A stretch of 64,000 bases of DNA. It comes from Rhodobacteraceae bacterium Alg231-04 (lineage in GTDB: Bacteria > Pseudomonadota > Alphaproteobacteria > Rhodobacterales > Rhodobacteraceae). Of this stretch, positions 33,609-41,840 are shown piece by piece. Numbering within the stretch: the first letter of the stretch is position 1; each line of letters begins with the position of its first letter. The stretch is taken from positions 124,001-188,000 of the forward strand of contig FREY01000007.1 in NCBI GenBank assembly GCA_900143635.1. The letters are read 5' to 3'. Both the position numbers and the translations under genes were made by a program. The notes below the pieces were generated by a model. That model was given only the letters and a program-made list of their open reading frames with translations, made no database searches and was not told where the DNA came from.

Positions 33609-34472
33609 TCAGCCCTGCGTTGCAGCCCAGTCCCAATAGAGGGAGCGAATTCGTGCACTCACTGGTCCAGTGGCGTAGTGCACGTCGTCAAAGGCGGTTA
33701 TCGGTGTGATCTTGCTCATGTTTCCGGTCATGAAAACTTCGTCCGCGGCTTCGAAATCCGCATAAGTCAGGACCGTCTCATGCACCGTCATGCCATCGGC
33801 GCGCATATTGGCAATGTGGCGGCCACGGGTGATGCCACTGAGGAAGGTGCCGTTGGGCACCGGTGTGAAGACCTCTGCGTCGCGCACCATGAAGATATTG
33901 GCGGTCGCGGTTTCGGCGACATTGCCCAATGCGTCTGTCACCAGCGCATTGCGGAACCCTTTGGCATGGGCTTCGCGCAGCATGCGGGCGTTGTTGGGGT
34001 AGAGGCATCCTGCCTTGGCGTTGACCACGGAGCTGTCCAGCACCGGGCGGCGGAACCGGGTGCGGGTCAGGGTGACCGACGCGGCGGCGGGTGCCATTGG
34101 GATTTCTTCCAGACAGACAGCAAACGCGGTGCTGTTAGGGGCGGGGGCAATCAGCGTGGCATCCCCATCCGTGGCCCAGTACATGGGCCGGATGTAAACC
34201 GAAGCCTCGGGTGCAAACCCTTTCAATCCCTCATGAATAATCGCCATCATATCGGGGGTGGAGACAGTGGGCTCCATCATCATCGCGCGCGCCGAGGCGT
34301 TGACGCGGTCGCAGTGTTTGTCCAGATCCGGGCTGCGCCCGTCAAAGAACCGCGCACCGTCAAATACCGAAGAGCCGAGCCAGGAGGCATGATCGGCGGC
34401 ACGCATGATCATCACGTCACCATCATGCCATGTGCCGTTGAAATAGGTGCGGATTGTCTTGCCGACGGCCAT
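33609..34472 (-). CDS. Branched-chain amino-acid aminotransferase-like (class IV PLP)
   Basis: 287 residues. FNGTWHDGDVMIMRAADHASWLGSSVFDGARF (N-terminal domain), VVNAKAGCLYPNN with the PLP lysine (about 155), and GNVAETATANIFMV plus FLSGITRGRHI (phosphate-binding region) are the class IV hallmarks. It is likely a branched-chain or related 2-oxo-acid transaminase; D-amino-acid transaminase or aminodeoxychorismate lyase are less likely from the DGARFF start. It stands alone, 79 bases from the stress-protein gene. Confidence 0.83.
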   Translation of the reverse strand: MAVGKTIRTYFNGTWHDGDVMIMRAADHASWLGSSVFDGARFFDGRSPDLDKHCDRVNASARAMMMEPTVSTPDMMAIIHEGLKGFAPEASVYIRPMYWATDGDATLIAPAPNSTAFAVCLEEIPMAPAAASVTLTRTRFRRPVLDSSVVNAKAGCLYPNNARMLREAHAKGFRNALVTDALGNVAETATANIFMVRDAEVFTPVPNGTFLSGITRGRHIANMRADGMTVHETVLTYADFEAADEVFMTGNMSKITPITAFDDVHYATGPVSARIRSLYWDWAATQG

Positions 34473-34716
34473 CTGCCTGCCTCACTTGTAACCGGGGAAA
34501 TGCGTGGATCAAGATTGGGGCAAATCCAAGAAAACGTCCAGAGGGTCTGACGGGTGCCAGCCGGAAATGGTCGAAATAGGGCTTCCTGGAGCGACAGGCC
34601 GGTTGAGTAGACGGCCATATGGGCGAGGCAATCAAAGGTTTTATGAGGGAATGCTCGTGTTGTTGCCACCTCCTTGGGTGGTTGCTACTCTGAACCTATT
34701 GAAAATAGGTGTTTAT

Positions 34717-35730
34717 ATGAAGACTCTCCAAGTTCTACTATTTGCGGCCTTTTGTGCGCTCCCTGCTGTTGTTAAGGCGCAGCCGGAAATTCCCGGGCAA
34801 GATAATGCAGAGTTCAACAGATCGATGGATCTCTGGCTTGAGGGGGACGATCTGCTAGCGCTCAGGTCGTTTTCTGAACTGGCTCAATCCGGGAACAGTG
34901 CAGCGCAGGTTTTTCTAGCCCGGATTGCTGTCCATGGACACCTGCATAAGCATGTGACTATGGACCTACCTAGGGCTGAACGGGTGGCGTTGCTGCGGCA
35001 GCAGGGCGGGCTTTCCGGTAAGTCCTGGTTGTCTGCCGCGCAGGCAGATGTACCACTGGCCGCAGCTTTCCTACAAGCTAATCGACCCGGTGATAAACCC
35101 GCAGCGATCCGTGCGCTGTTTGCCTATGGGGAGGTTTCTGAGGGACTTCGCAACTTGCCAGGTGTTATCATCACCGGACAGGCAAAAGAGGCGCTGGAAA
35201 TTCTGACGGAAGTAAAATCATTGCCGCCAGAAGCGGGTGTGATCGCGCAAATGGCTCTGGGAGAGATGAATGCGGCCCAGTCTGTTTACGGGTCGGCCCG
35301 TATGCCACTGGATTGGCGGTTGCCGAGGGACGGTGGCGCCGTTCGCGCACGAGACAGGATGAGCTGGTACCCTGTATCACCTCGTGCCCTGTCCGAGCGG
35401 CGTGATCTGCTGCAAGCTGCTTTGATCCATGCAAAATCCGTACCTGCTTGGCAGCCGCTTCTGAAGATATGCAGTCAAAGCTGCGCCTCCACGCTGGACC
35501 GTTGTATGGCATTGGGTGGCTCGCTGTTGGTCCTTGCACCGTTTCATCCATTCGCCAGCCCATCCCAGGCGATATTGCAGCAAGAGCGGTATTGGGACAG
35601 TCCGCGCATCACCATGGACGTTGCGCGCCGCCTCCCCAATTTGCAGGAGTTCGGACCCTGGGTGCGCGAGTTTGACGCCTGTTTTACGGATACCTTTACG
35701 GATCTTCAGAATTCCTACGGCCGATATTGA
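34717..35730 (+). CDS. Exported Sel1-like/hypothetical protein
   Basis: 337 residues. The signal peptide MKTLQVLLFAAFCALPAVVKAQ is followed by NRSMDLWLEGDDLLALRSFSELAQSGNSAAQVFLARIAV, one or two Sel1/TPR-like helical repeats; the rest (from about residue 95) has no domain I recognise. It contains a Cys cluster (ICSQSCASTLDRC, about 248-260) that could form disulfides in the periplasm. The start at 34717 is chosen for the signal peptide; the frame is open to 34504 and the ribosome-binding site is weak. Its base composition is slightly more AT-rich than that of its neighbours at the 5' end. Confidence 0.7.
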   Translation: MKTLQVLLFAAFCALPAVVKAQPEIPGQDNAEFNRSMDLWLEGDDLLALRSFSELAQSGNSAAQVFLARIAVHGHLHKHVTMDLPRAERVALLRQQGGLSGKSWLSAAQADVPLAAAFLQANRPGDKPAAIRALFAYGEVSEGLRNLPGVIITGQAKEALEILTEVKSLPPEAGVIAQMALGEMNAAQSVYGSARMPLDWRLPRDGGAVRARDRMSWYPVSPRALSERRDLLQAALIHAKSVPAWQPLLKICSQSCASTLDRCMALGGSLLVLAPFHPFASPSQAILQQERYWDSPRITMDVARRLPNLQEFGPWVREFDACFTDTFTDLQNSYGRY

Positions 35731-35738
35731 AACGCAAC

Positions 35739-35770
35739 AGCGCGCGCCTTCTGTTCAGAAGGCGCGCGCT
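35739..35770. terminator. 15-bp perfect hairpin between convergent genes
   Basis: AGCGCGCGCCTTCTG (35739-35753) and CAGAAGGCGCGCGCT (35756-35770) are exact complements separated by two bases. It starts 9 bases after the exported-protein stop and lies before the 3' end of the paa operon on the other strand. There is no T-run on either side. It is a very stable structure, probably a shared transcription boundary. Confidence 0.65.
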
Positions 35771-35838
35771 TGGCCCAACGGGGCAAGGGTATCTTTGATG
35801 CCTGCAGGCCGGGCGGGAGTGACCCGCGCCGTCTAAAA

Positions 35839-36597
35839 TCAGGCGCCGGGTTTCAGGCCTAGCTTGTCCAGAACCGCGGTTGTTTCGGCGGCCCAGCGGG
35901 TTTTCAGCTCCGCGTTGGGGGTCTTGCGCAGGCCAACAGCCTTCAGACCTTCGAATTTCTCCGAAGTTTCCGAGCCAAAGCTGGCCGCGACCCGTGGCCA
36001 CCAATAGTCAACCGATGCCTGAAGGTCCGCGTCACCGGCCTCAACCAATTTGGCCAGACCGTCTTCGGCCAGTTCTGCGTGGCCGGCCTCGACCGGGGCA
36101 ATGGCGCGGAAGGCTTCGGCCAGCGGCTGATAGGAAACCAGCGAGAACTCGGCCAGCTGCACCGCCACGGCGCGGCCCATCAGCAGGTTCATCACCACCG
36201 AATCCGTCCAGCCTTCCAGCGGGTAGTTGAACACTGCCAGCCGCATGTCGTGCGCGCTGCGGCGCTGGCCGATATCGGCGTCGCGCTCCAGACGGGCGGT
36301 CCAGGGGTGGTGGCTGGCGTATTTATCCGCGTTGGCGCCAAATTCGCCCATCACCGCCAGCACCTTGCCTGCGTTATTGGTCTTTTCCATCACGATCTTG
36401 GCAGCGGCGATGCGTTCTTTCAGGCCGGGGCCTGCGTTGATCACATCGGCAAATCCCGCGGCCCCTGCCAGTTCACTGTCGATGAAGGTCGCCATCAGCT
36501 TCATCAGCTCCGCGCGATAACGCGGCGGCACATTGGTGGGGTTGGTCAGCACGCCGCCCGCGGCGAGGTAGTTCTCGATGCTCATGTCATCGGCCAT
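35839..36597 (-). CDS. PaaA/PaaC-like ferritin-superfamily paralogue, degenerate di-iron site
   Basis: 252 residues related to the phenylacetate catabolic PaaA_PaaC family. In the active PaaA subunit, E-x-x-H motifs bind iron. Here the first position reads EKTN (71-74), losing the histidine, while the second is intact as EAGH (170-173). The protein is therefore probably structural or binds metal differently, as PaaC does. It is the last gene of the paa operon, 26 bases after paaE, with GGGAGGA before its ATG. Its role next to a complete paaABCDE set is unknown. Confidence 0.72.
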   Translation of the reverse strand: MADDMSIENYLAAGGVLTNPTNVPPRYRAELMKLMATFIDSELAGAAGFADVINAGPGLKERIAAAKIVMEKTNNAGKVLAVMGEFGANADKYASHHPWTARLERDADIGQRRSAHDMRLAVFNYPLEGWTDSVVMNLLMGRAVAVQLAEFSLVSYQPLAEAFRAIAPVEAGHAELAEDGLAKLVEAGDADLQASVDYWWPRVAASFGSETSEKFEGLKAVGLRKTPNAELKTRWAAETTAVLDKLGLKPGA

Positions 36598-36623
36598 TGG
36601 TAAATCCTCCCTCGAGTTTCCGC

Positions 36624-37697
36624 TTACTGGTCAAAATCGACAACAACAGTGTCGGTGACCGGATAGGCCTGACAGCTGAGCACATAGCCCTTGGCGACCT
36701 CATAGTCCTCCAGCGCGTGGTTGGTGGCCATTTCGACTTCGCCTTCGATCACCTTGCAGCGACAGGTGGAACATACCCCGGCCTTGCAGGCGTAGGGCGC
36801 GTCCATTGCGTTCTCCAGCGCCGCGTCCAGGATCGACAGATCCTTGGGCATTTCCAGCGACTGGGTGGCGCCGTCCAGGGTGACCTTGGCCTTGGTCTGA
36901 TTGGCACTGCTGGCGCCATCAGCGGCAGCCGCCTTGCGTTTGGCGCGACCCGGCTGGGCCGAAGCAAACAGCTCAAACTTGATCTGCGCATCATCCAGAC
37001 CGGCAGTGCGCAGGGCGGCGGCGATGCCCAGCATCATCGGCTCGGGGCCACAGATGAAGGCGGTCGAGACGCTCTTGATGTCGATCCAGCGCTCAAACAG
37101 CTGGGCGCATTTCTCTTCTGTCACCAGACCGGTGAACAGGTCGATTTCCTGCGCGTCGGACTCCAGCATATGGATCACGTTGAAGCGGCCCATATAGAGG
37201 TTTTTCAGATCCTCCAGCTCCTCGCGGAACATGATCGTGCTGACGCCTTTGTTGGCGTAGACCATAGTGAACGAGGACCGTGGCTCGCGGGCCAGCGTGG
37301 TCTTGATGATCGACAGAACCGGGGTAACACCGGAGCCGCCTGCAAAGCCAAGGTAGTGGTTGGCGTTTGCCGCATCCAGTGGCGTGAAGAAACCACCCAT
37401 CGGCGGCATTGCCTGCAGGGTCTCACCAACTTTCAGCTCGGTATTGGCCCAGGTCGAAAAGGTGCCGCCGTCGACACGTTTGATGCCCACCTGCAATACG
37501 CCATCATCCTTGCCGGCACAGATCGAGTAGCTGCGGCGCAGCTCCTCGCCGTCAAACTCGCGGCGGAAGGTCAGATACTGGCCTTGGGTGAAATCGAATT
37601 CCTCGGCCGCGCCATTGACGGGCTTCAGGGTGACGACGACTGCGTCGCGGATGGTCTTGCGGACATCGGTGACTTCAAGGTCGTGAAAGCGCGCCAT
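36624..37697 (-). CDS. paaE: 1,2-phenylacetyl-CoA epoxidase reductase subunit
   Basis: 357 residues. An FAD/NAD(P)H ferredoxin-reductase module (about 1-235: RRSYSICAG binds FAD, GFAGGSGVTPVLSI binds NADPH) is fused to a C-terminal plant-type ferredoxin (about 265-357) with ACKAGVCSTCRCKVIEGEV carrying [2Fe-2S] cysteines. It passes electrons from NADPH to the PaaA di-iron site. It follows paaD by 12 bases. Confidence 0.94.
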   Translation of the reverse strand: MARFHDLEVTDVRKTIRDAVVVTLKPVNGAAEEFDFTQGQYLTFRREFDGEELRRSYSICAGKDDGVLQVGIKRVDGGTFSTWANTELKVGETLQAMPPMGGFFTPLDAANANHYLGFAGGSGVTPVLSIIKTTLAREPRSSFTMVYANKGVSTIMFREELEDLKNLYMGRFNVIHMLESDAQEIDLFTGLVTEEKCAQLFERWIDIKSVSTAFICGPEPMMLGIAAALRTAGLDDAQIKFELFASAQPGRAKRKAAAADGASSANQTKAKVTLDGATQSLEMPKDLSILDAALENAMDAPYACKAGVCSTCRCKVIEGEVEMATNHALEDYEVAKGYVLSCQAYPVTDTVVVDFDQ

Positions 37698-37709
37698 TGG
37701 GTCTCCTCC

Positions 37710-38183
37710 TCAGATGCACTTGAAATAATCAAAGGGTTCAAGGCAGTCCTGGCAGCGCCAGTGGGCCTTGCATGGGGTGGAGCCGAACTGGCTCACACGG
37801 GTGACATTCTCGCTTTTGCAGCGGGGGCAATGTTGTGGTCCGCCCGCAGGCTGGGGCGGGGCAATGCCGTAGTCTTCCAGCTTGGCGCGGCCCTTTTGGC
37901 TCAGCCAGTCGGTGGTCCAGGCGGGCGAGATCTGGGTTTTCAGTTTCAGATCCTTGATGCCGTGATCATGCAACGCCGTTTCAATATCCATCGCAATGAC
38001 AGATGTGGCCGGGCAGCCCGAATAGGTCGGCGTCACAGTGACGGTGAGCGTCTCGTCGGCCCAGGCGACATCGCGGATGATGCCCAGATCAACGAGAGAG
38101 ATCACCGGGATTTCCGGATCGGGAACAGCGTCCAGCCATTCCCAGACCTGATCCACACTTGGCTTTTTCAATGCTTGGCTCAT
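37710..38183 (-). CDS. paaD: 1,2-phenylacetyl-CoA epoxidase assembly protein
   Basis: 157 residues. The N-terminal MIP18-like domain has DPEIPVISLVDLGIIRDV (about 24-41), and the C-terminal zinc- or Fe-S-binding region has CPRCKSENVTRVS...CKAHWRCQDCLEPFDYFKC. PaaD is thought to help mature the Fe-S or metal centres of the epoxidase. The start at 38183 (MSQALKKPSV) is chosen over 38231 because it begins the conserved sequence. It lies 116 bases after paaC. Confidence 0.92.
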   Translation of the reverse strand: MSQALKKPSVDQVWEWLDAVPDPEIPVISLVDLGIIRDVAWADETLTVTVTPTYSGCPATSVIAMDIETALHDHGIKDLKLKTQISPAWTTDWLSQKGRAKLEDYGIAPPQPAGGPQHCPRCKSENVTRVSQFGSTPCKAHWRCQDCLEPFDYFKCI

Positions 38184-38299
38184 GCGGTTCTCTTTCCCGG
38201 TTGCTCTGGCCGGCAACGCGCCGGGCAGCACCTGTCCCGTCCCCCCGTCGTGGAACGAGGAGGAGGCGGGGATCTGCCGTTAGCTCTGGACTGGTGGAA

Positions 38300-39070
38300 T
38301 TACCACTCAGATCCGGGGTAGGCGCGCTGCAGCCACTGCATCTGGGTCAGCAAATGGCCCAGATGTTCGGTGTGCATGGCACCGGTGCGCCCGCCCTTGT
38401 GACCAAAGGCAGTGTCCGGAATGGTCAGCGTGGCGGTGGCCAGAATCCGACCCACCAACGCGTCGTATTCTTCGCGCAAAGAGGCTGGATCGGGGGCAAT
38501 GCCTTTGGCAACCATTTCGGCGTCAACTGCATCCGACTGGAACATCTCGCCCACATAGGGCCACAGATAATCCAGTGCATCCTGCATCCGGGCATGGCTT
38601 TCCTCGGTGCCGTCGCCCAGACCCACAACCGTGTCGGCAGAGCGTTCCAGATGATAGGCGACTTCCTTGGAGGTCTTTTCCGCGATTGCCGCCACCCGTT
38701 CATCAGAGGAGGACATCAGCCGACCCAGCTGGATCGAATGCCAGGCATCGAACAGGAACTGACGCATCAGGGTCTGGCCGAAATCACCGTTGGGCATCTC
38801 GACCAGCAGCAGGTTGCGGAAATCCCAGACGTCACGCAGGAAGGCGAGGTTGTCAGCCGTCTGGCCTTTGCCTTCGATTTCACCGGCGAGGCCAAGCCAC
38901 ATCTGCGTCTGGCCGATCAGGTCCAGCGCGGTGTTGGCCAGCGCGATGTCCTCTTCCAGCACCGGAGAATGGCCGCACCATTCGCTGACCCGGTGGCCTA
39001 GGATCAGGGTGTTGTCTCCCATCCGCAGCAGGAACTGGGTGAAAGCTTCGTTTGAAGTTGCGGCGGACAT
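38300..39070 (-). CDS. paaC: 1,2-phenylacetyl-CoA epoxidase structural subunit
   Basis: 256 residues, helical and ferritin-like. LRMGDNTLILGHRVSEWCGHSPVLEEDIALANTALDLIGQ and MRQFLFDAWHSIQLGRLM are typical of PaaC, the non-catalytic partner that forms the heterodimer with PaaA. Its ATG overlaps the paaB stop (TAATG), giving translational coupling. The 116-base stretch to paaD contains no gene. Confidence 0.94.
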   Translation of the reverse strand: MSAATSNEAFTQFLLRMGDNTLILGHRVSEWCGHSPVLEEDIALANTALDLIGQTQMWLGLAGEIEGKGQTADNLAFLRDVWDFRNLLLVEMPNGDFGQTLMRQFLFDAWHSIQLGRLMSSSDERVAAIAEKTSKEVAYHLERSADTVVGLGDGTEESHARMQDALDYLWPYVGEMFQSDAVDAEMVAKGIAPDPASLREEYDALVGRILATATLTIPDTAFGHKGGRTGAMHTEHLGHLLTQMQWLQRAYPGSEW

Positions 39071-39354
39071 TACATCGCCCCCACTTCGTCAGGGATGTCG
39101 AAGAAGGTCGGGTGGCGGTAGACCTTGCTCTCGGACGGCTCGTACAGCGGGCCTTTGTCGCTGGGCGAGGAGGCGGTGATGTTGTTTGCTTCAACCGCCC
39201 AGATCGAAACGCCTTCGTTGCGACGGGTATAGACGTCACGGGCGTTCTTGATCGCCATTTCGGCGTCTGGTGCGTGCAGGGAACCCACGTGGCGGTGGCT
39301 CAGGCCGTGTTGGCCGCGAATGAAGATTTCCCAGAGGGGCCATTCGTTATTCAT
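39070..39354 (-). CDS. paaB: 1,2-phenylacetyl-CoA epoxidase subunit B
   Basis: 94 residues. WPLWEIFIRGQHGLSHRHVGSLHAPDAEMAIKNARDVYTRRNEGVSIW is the conserved PaaB sequence. PaaB bridges PaaAC heterodimers in the epoxidase complex. It lies 25 bases after paaA and overlaps paaC by one base. Confidence 0.94.
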   Translation of the reverse strand: MNNEWPLWEIFIRGQHGLSHRHVGSLHAPDAEMAIKNARDVYTRRNEGVSIWAVEANNITASSPSDKGPLYEPSESKVYRHPTFFDIPDEVGAM

Positions 39355-39379
39355 AGCTGAGGTCTCCTCCTAGCTGTAA

Positions 39380-40357
39380 TTATTCGGCTGCGACTTTGGC
39401 AGCGGCTTTCTTGCGGGCGTGGGCCAGCAGACCGTCACGCACCCAAGCGCCGTCTTTCCAGGCCTTGTTGCGGGCTGCGAGCCGGTCGACATTGCAGGGG
39501 CCATTGCCCTTGATGACGTCGAAGAACTCGGACCAGTCCGGGTCGGAATAGTCGTAATGGCCGCGCTCTTCGTTCCACTTGATGCCGTCGTCGGGCAGGT
39601 CGAGCCCGAGGAATTCGATCTGCGGCACGGTCTGGTCGACGAACTTCTGACGCAGCTCGTCATTGGTATTCATCTTGATCTTCCAGGCCATCGACTGTGC
39701 CGAATGGGTGCTGTCCTTGTCCGAGGGGCCGAACATCATCAGCGCCGGGAACCACAGTCGGTCGACCGCGTTCTGCGCCATTTTCTTCTGTTCCGGTGTG
39801 CCCTCGGCCATCTTGCGGATCGCATCAAAGCCTTGACGCGCATGGAAGCTCTCTTCCTTGCAGACGCGGATCATTGCACGGGAATAGGGCCCGAAGGAGG
39901 TCCGTTGCAGTGGCACCTGGTTGATGATGGCCGCGCCATCCACCAGCCAGCCGACAGCGCCGATATCGGCCCAGTTCAGTGTTGGGTAGTTGAAGATGGA
40001 GGAATATTTCATCCGGCCATCCAGCAGCATCTCGGTCAGCTCGTCGCGGCTGACACCCAGCGTTTCGGTGGCGCAGTAGAGGTACAGGCCATGGCCTGCC
40101 TCATCCTGAACCTTGGCCAGCAGGATTGCCTTGCGCTCCAAGGTGGGCGCGCGGGTGATCCAGTTGCCTTCCGGCAGCTGCCCAACGATTTCCGAATGCG
40201 CGTGCTGGCCGATCTGGCGGATCAGCGTCTTGCGGTAGCCTTCGGGCATCCAGTCCTTGGGCTCGATCTTCTCGTCGCGGTCAATCCGCGCCTGAAAGGC
40301 GGCGAGCTTTTCGGGATCGTCTTTGGTTGCTTCCGATTGGACCATTTGTGCATACAT
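39380..40357 (-). CDS. paaA: 1,2-phenylacetyl-CoA epoxidase catalytic subunit
   Basis: 325 residues. The di-iron ligands are visible in [13 protein letters not shown] (EAGH, about 101-104) and [14 protein letters not shown] (ESFH, about 180-183). PaaA epoxidises the ring of phenylacetyl-CoA with O2, the first committed step of aerobic phenylacetate breakdown. The start at 40357 (MYAQMVQ) has GGGAGGAGCCCCAG upstream; the longer frame to 40429 is rejected. It is 14 bases downstream of the thiolase gene. In Phaeobacter this pathway also feeds tropodithietic acid synthesis, but no tda gene is in the window. Confidence 0.95.
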   Translation of the reverse strand: MYAQMVQSEATKDDPEKLAAFQARIDRDEKIEPKDWMPEGYRKTLIRQIGQHAHSEIVGQLPEGNWITRAPTLERKAILLAKVQDEAGHGLYLYCATETLGVSRDELTEMLLDGRMKYSSIFNYPTLNWADIGAVGWLVDGAAIINQVPLQRTSFGPYSRAMIRVCKEESFHARQGFDAIRKMAEGTPEQKKMAQNAVDRLWFPALMMFGPSDKDSTHSAQSMAWKIKMNTNDELRQKFVDQTVPQIEFLGLDLPDDGIKWNEERGHYDYSDPDWSEFFDVIKGNGPCNVDRLAARNKAWKDGAWVRDGLLAHARKKAAAKVAAE

Positions 40358-40371
40358 CTGGGGCTCCTCCC

Positions 40372-41574
40372 TTACACACGTTCGAGGATCAGGGCAGTAC
40401 CCTGACCCACACCGACACACATGGTGCAAAGCGCATAGCGCCCGCCGGTGCGTTGCAGTTGATAGGCGGCAGTCAGGACCAGCCGCGCACCGGACATGCC
40501 CAGCGGGTGGCCCATCGCAATTGCGCCGCCGTTAGGGTTTACATGGGGTGCGTCATCGGCAAGTCCAAGTTCGCGCAGCGTGGCGAGACCCTGGCTGGCG
40601 AAGGCTTCGTTCAGTTCGATCACGTCCATCTGTTCGATGGTCAGACCGGCGCGGGCCAGAACTTTGCGGGTGGCAGGCACCGGACCGATGCCCATGATGC
40701 GCGGCTCAACACCGGCGGCGGCCATGCCGACGATGCGGGCCATCGGTTTCAACCCGTTTTGGGCGGCGGCAGCCTCATTGGCCATCAGAATGGCGGCGGC
40801 ACCGTCATTGACACCCGAAGCATTGCCTGCGGTCACAGTCTTGTCGGGGCCGTTCACGCCCTTGAGTTTCGCCAGCTTGGCGGCATCAGTACCGGGGCGC
40901 GGGTGTTCGTCAGTGTCGACCACAATCGGGTCACCCTTGCGCTGCGGTACGGAAACGCTGCTGATTTCGTCGTTGAAAATGCCTGCTTCGCTCGCGGCGG
41001 CCCAGCGGGCCTGACTGCGGGCAGCAAAGGCGTCCTGATCATCGCGGCTGATGCCATAGGCCTCGGCCACATTGTCGGCCGTCTGCGGCATCGAGTCGGT
41101 GCCGTACATCTCGTGCATCTTTTTGTTCACGAAACGCCAGCCGATGGTGGTGTCGTAGACCGCATTGGCGCGGGTAAAGGCGCTGGTGGCTTTTGGCATC
41201 ACAAATGGCGCGCGGGACATGCTTTCGACACCGCCTGCGATGGCCATGTCATAATCGCCAGCGCGCAAGCCGCGCGAGGCCATGCCAACCGCGTCCATGC
41301 CAGAGGCGCAGAGCCGGTTGATCGTGGTGCCGGGCACGTCCGTCGGCAGGCCTGCCAGTAGCGCCGCCATGCGGGCCACATTGCGGTTGCTCTCGCCGGC
41401 CTGGTTGGCATCGCCGTAAATAACGTCGTCGATAGCGGCCCAGTCCACCTGCGGGTTGCGCGCTTTCAGTGCGGCAATTGGCAGGGCGGCCAGATCATCG
41501 GTGCGGACAGAGGACAGGGATCCGCCGTAGCGGCCAATCGGGGTCCGGGTTGCATCACAGATGAAAGCTTCCAT
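40372..41574 (-). CDS. paaJ: 3-oxoadipyl-CoA/acetyl-CoA acyltransferase (thiolase)
   Basis: 400 residues of thiolase II length. [19 protein letters not shown] (nucleophilic Cys about 90), [19 protein letters not shown] (His) and [18 protein letters not shown] (second Cys) are complete. The family with the [18 protein letters not shown] start is the 3-oxoadipyl-CoA thiolase PaaJ/PcaF. It would release acetyl-CoA and succinyl-CoA at the end of the phenylacetate (or beta-ketoadipate) pathway. As the first gene of the paa operon, the phenylacetate role is favoured. Confidence 0.87.
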   Translation of the reverse strand: MEAFICDATRTPIGRYGGSLSSVRTDDLAALPIAALKARNPQVDWAAIDDVIYGDANQAGESNRNVARMAALLAGLPTDVPGTTINRLCASGMDAVGMASRGLRAGDYDMAIAGGVESMSRAPFVMPKATSAFTRANAVYDTTIGWRFVNKKMHEMYGTDSMPQTADNVAEAYGISRDDQDAFAARSQARWAAASEAGIFNDEISSVSVPQRKGDPIVVDTDEHPRPGTDAAKLAKLKGVNGPDKTVTAGNASGVNDGAAAILMANEAAAAQNGLKPMARIVGMAAAGVEPRIMGIGPVPATRKVLARAGLTIEQMDVIELNEAFASQGLATLRELGLADDAPHVNPNGGAIAMGHPLGMSGARLVLTAAYQLQRTGGRYALCTMCVGVGQGTALILERV

Positions 41575-41601
41575 GGTTCGCGCGTCTCCTCAAAAACTGC
41601 T

Positions 41602-41629
41602 GTCGGATAATAGCCGACCGCACAGTCGG
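41602..41629. promoter_or_regulatory. Three alternating GTCGG/CCGAC half-sites before the paa operon
   Basis: GTCGG (41602), CCGAC (41614) and GTCGG (41625) alternate in orientation at 12- and 11-base spacing, giving two overlapping inverted repeats 28-55 bases upstream of the paaJ start. Minus-strand reading gives ACCGAC...GGTCGG, the kind of site used by TetR-type repressors of acyl-CoA catabolism, including PaaR. No tetR gene is in the window, so the regulator would be encoded elsewhere. Confidence 0.5.
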
Positions 41630-41746
41630 TAATAAAAGCTAAAATGATTCGCAGCAAGAGAAATGTAACAGGTGAAGTGTTTTGTCTGGATTTCTGTAAC
41701 ACATTAAGGAATGCTGGTTCGCAATCACCCGTTTGGGCTTGTCTTG

Positions 41747-41816
41747 GTTCAATAATTGAGCCGCCCGGTGGGGGTGAAATAGGGCTGGCGTGTTTAGTTC
41801 ACATGTTCAATAATTG
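41747..41816. promoter_or_regulatory. Paired GTTCAATAATTG repeats before the sulfatase gene
   Basis: The 12-mer GTTCAATAATTG occurs exactly at 41747-41758 and 41805-41816, 58 bases apart. Each contains the 9-bp palindrome CAAT-A-ATTG. The second copy lies 25 bases before the sulfatase start. Two identical sites of this kind suggest a repressor that loops or binds cooperatively. They lie on the sulfatase side of the divergent paaJ/sulfatase region. Confidence 0.45.
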
Positions 41817-41840
41817 TCGGAGCCACGAAAAGGGAACGCC

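Noticed and set aside
36597-38321. A 574-codon plus-strand frame opposite paaE and paaD
   Set aside because: Shadow of the paa genes, which carry complete cofactor motifs in the other strand.
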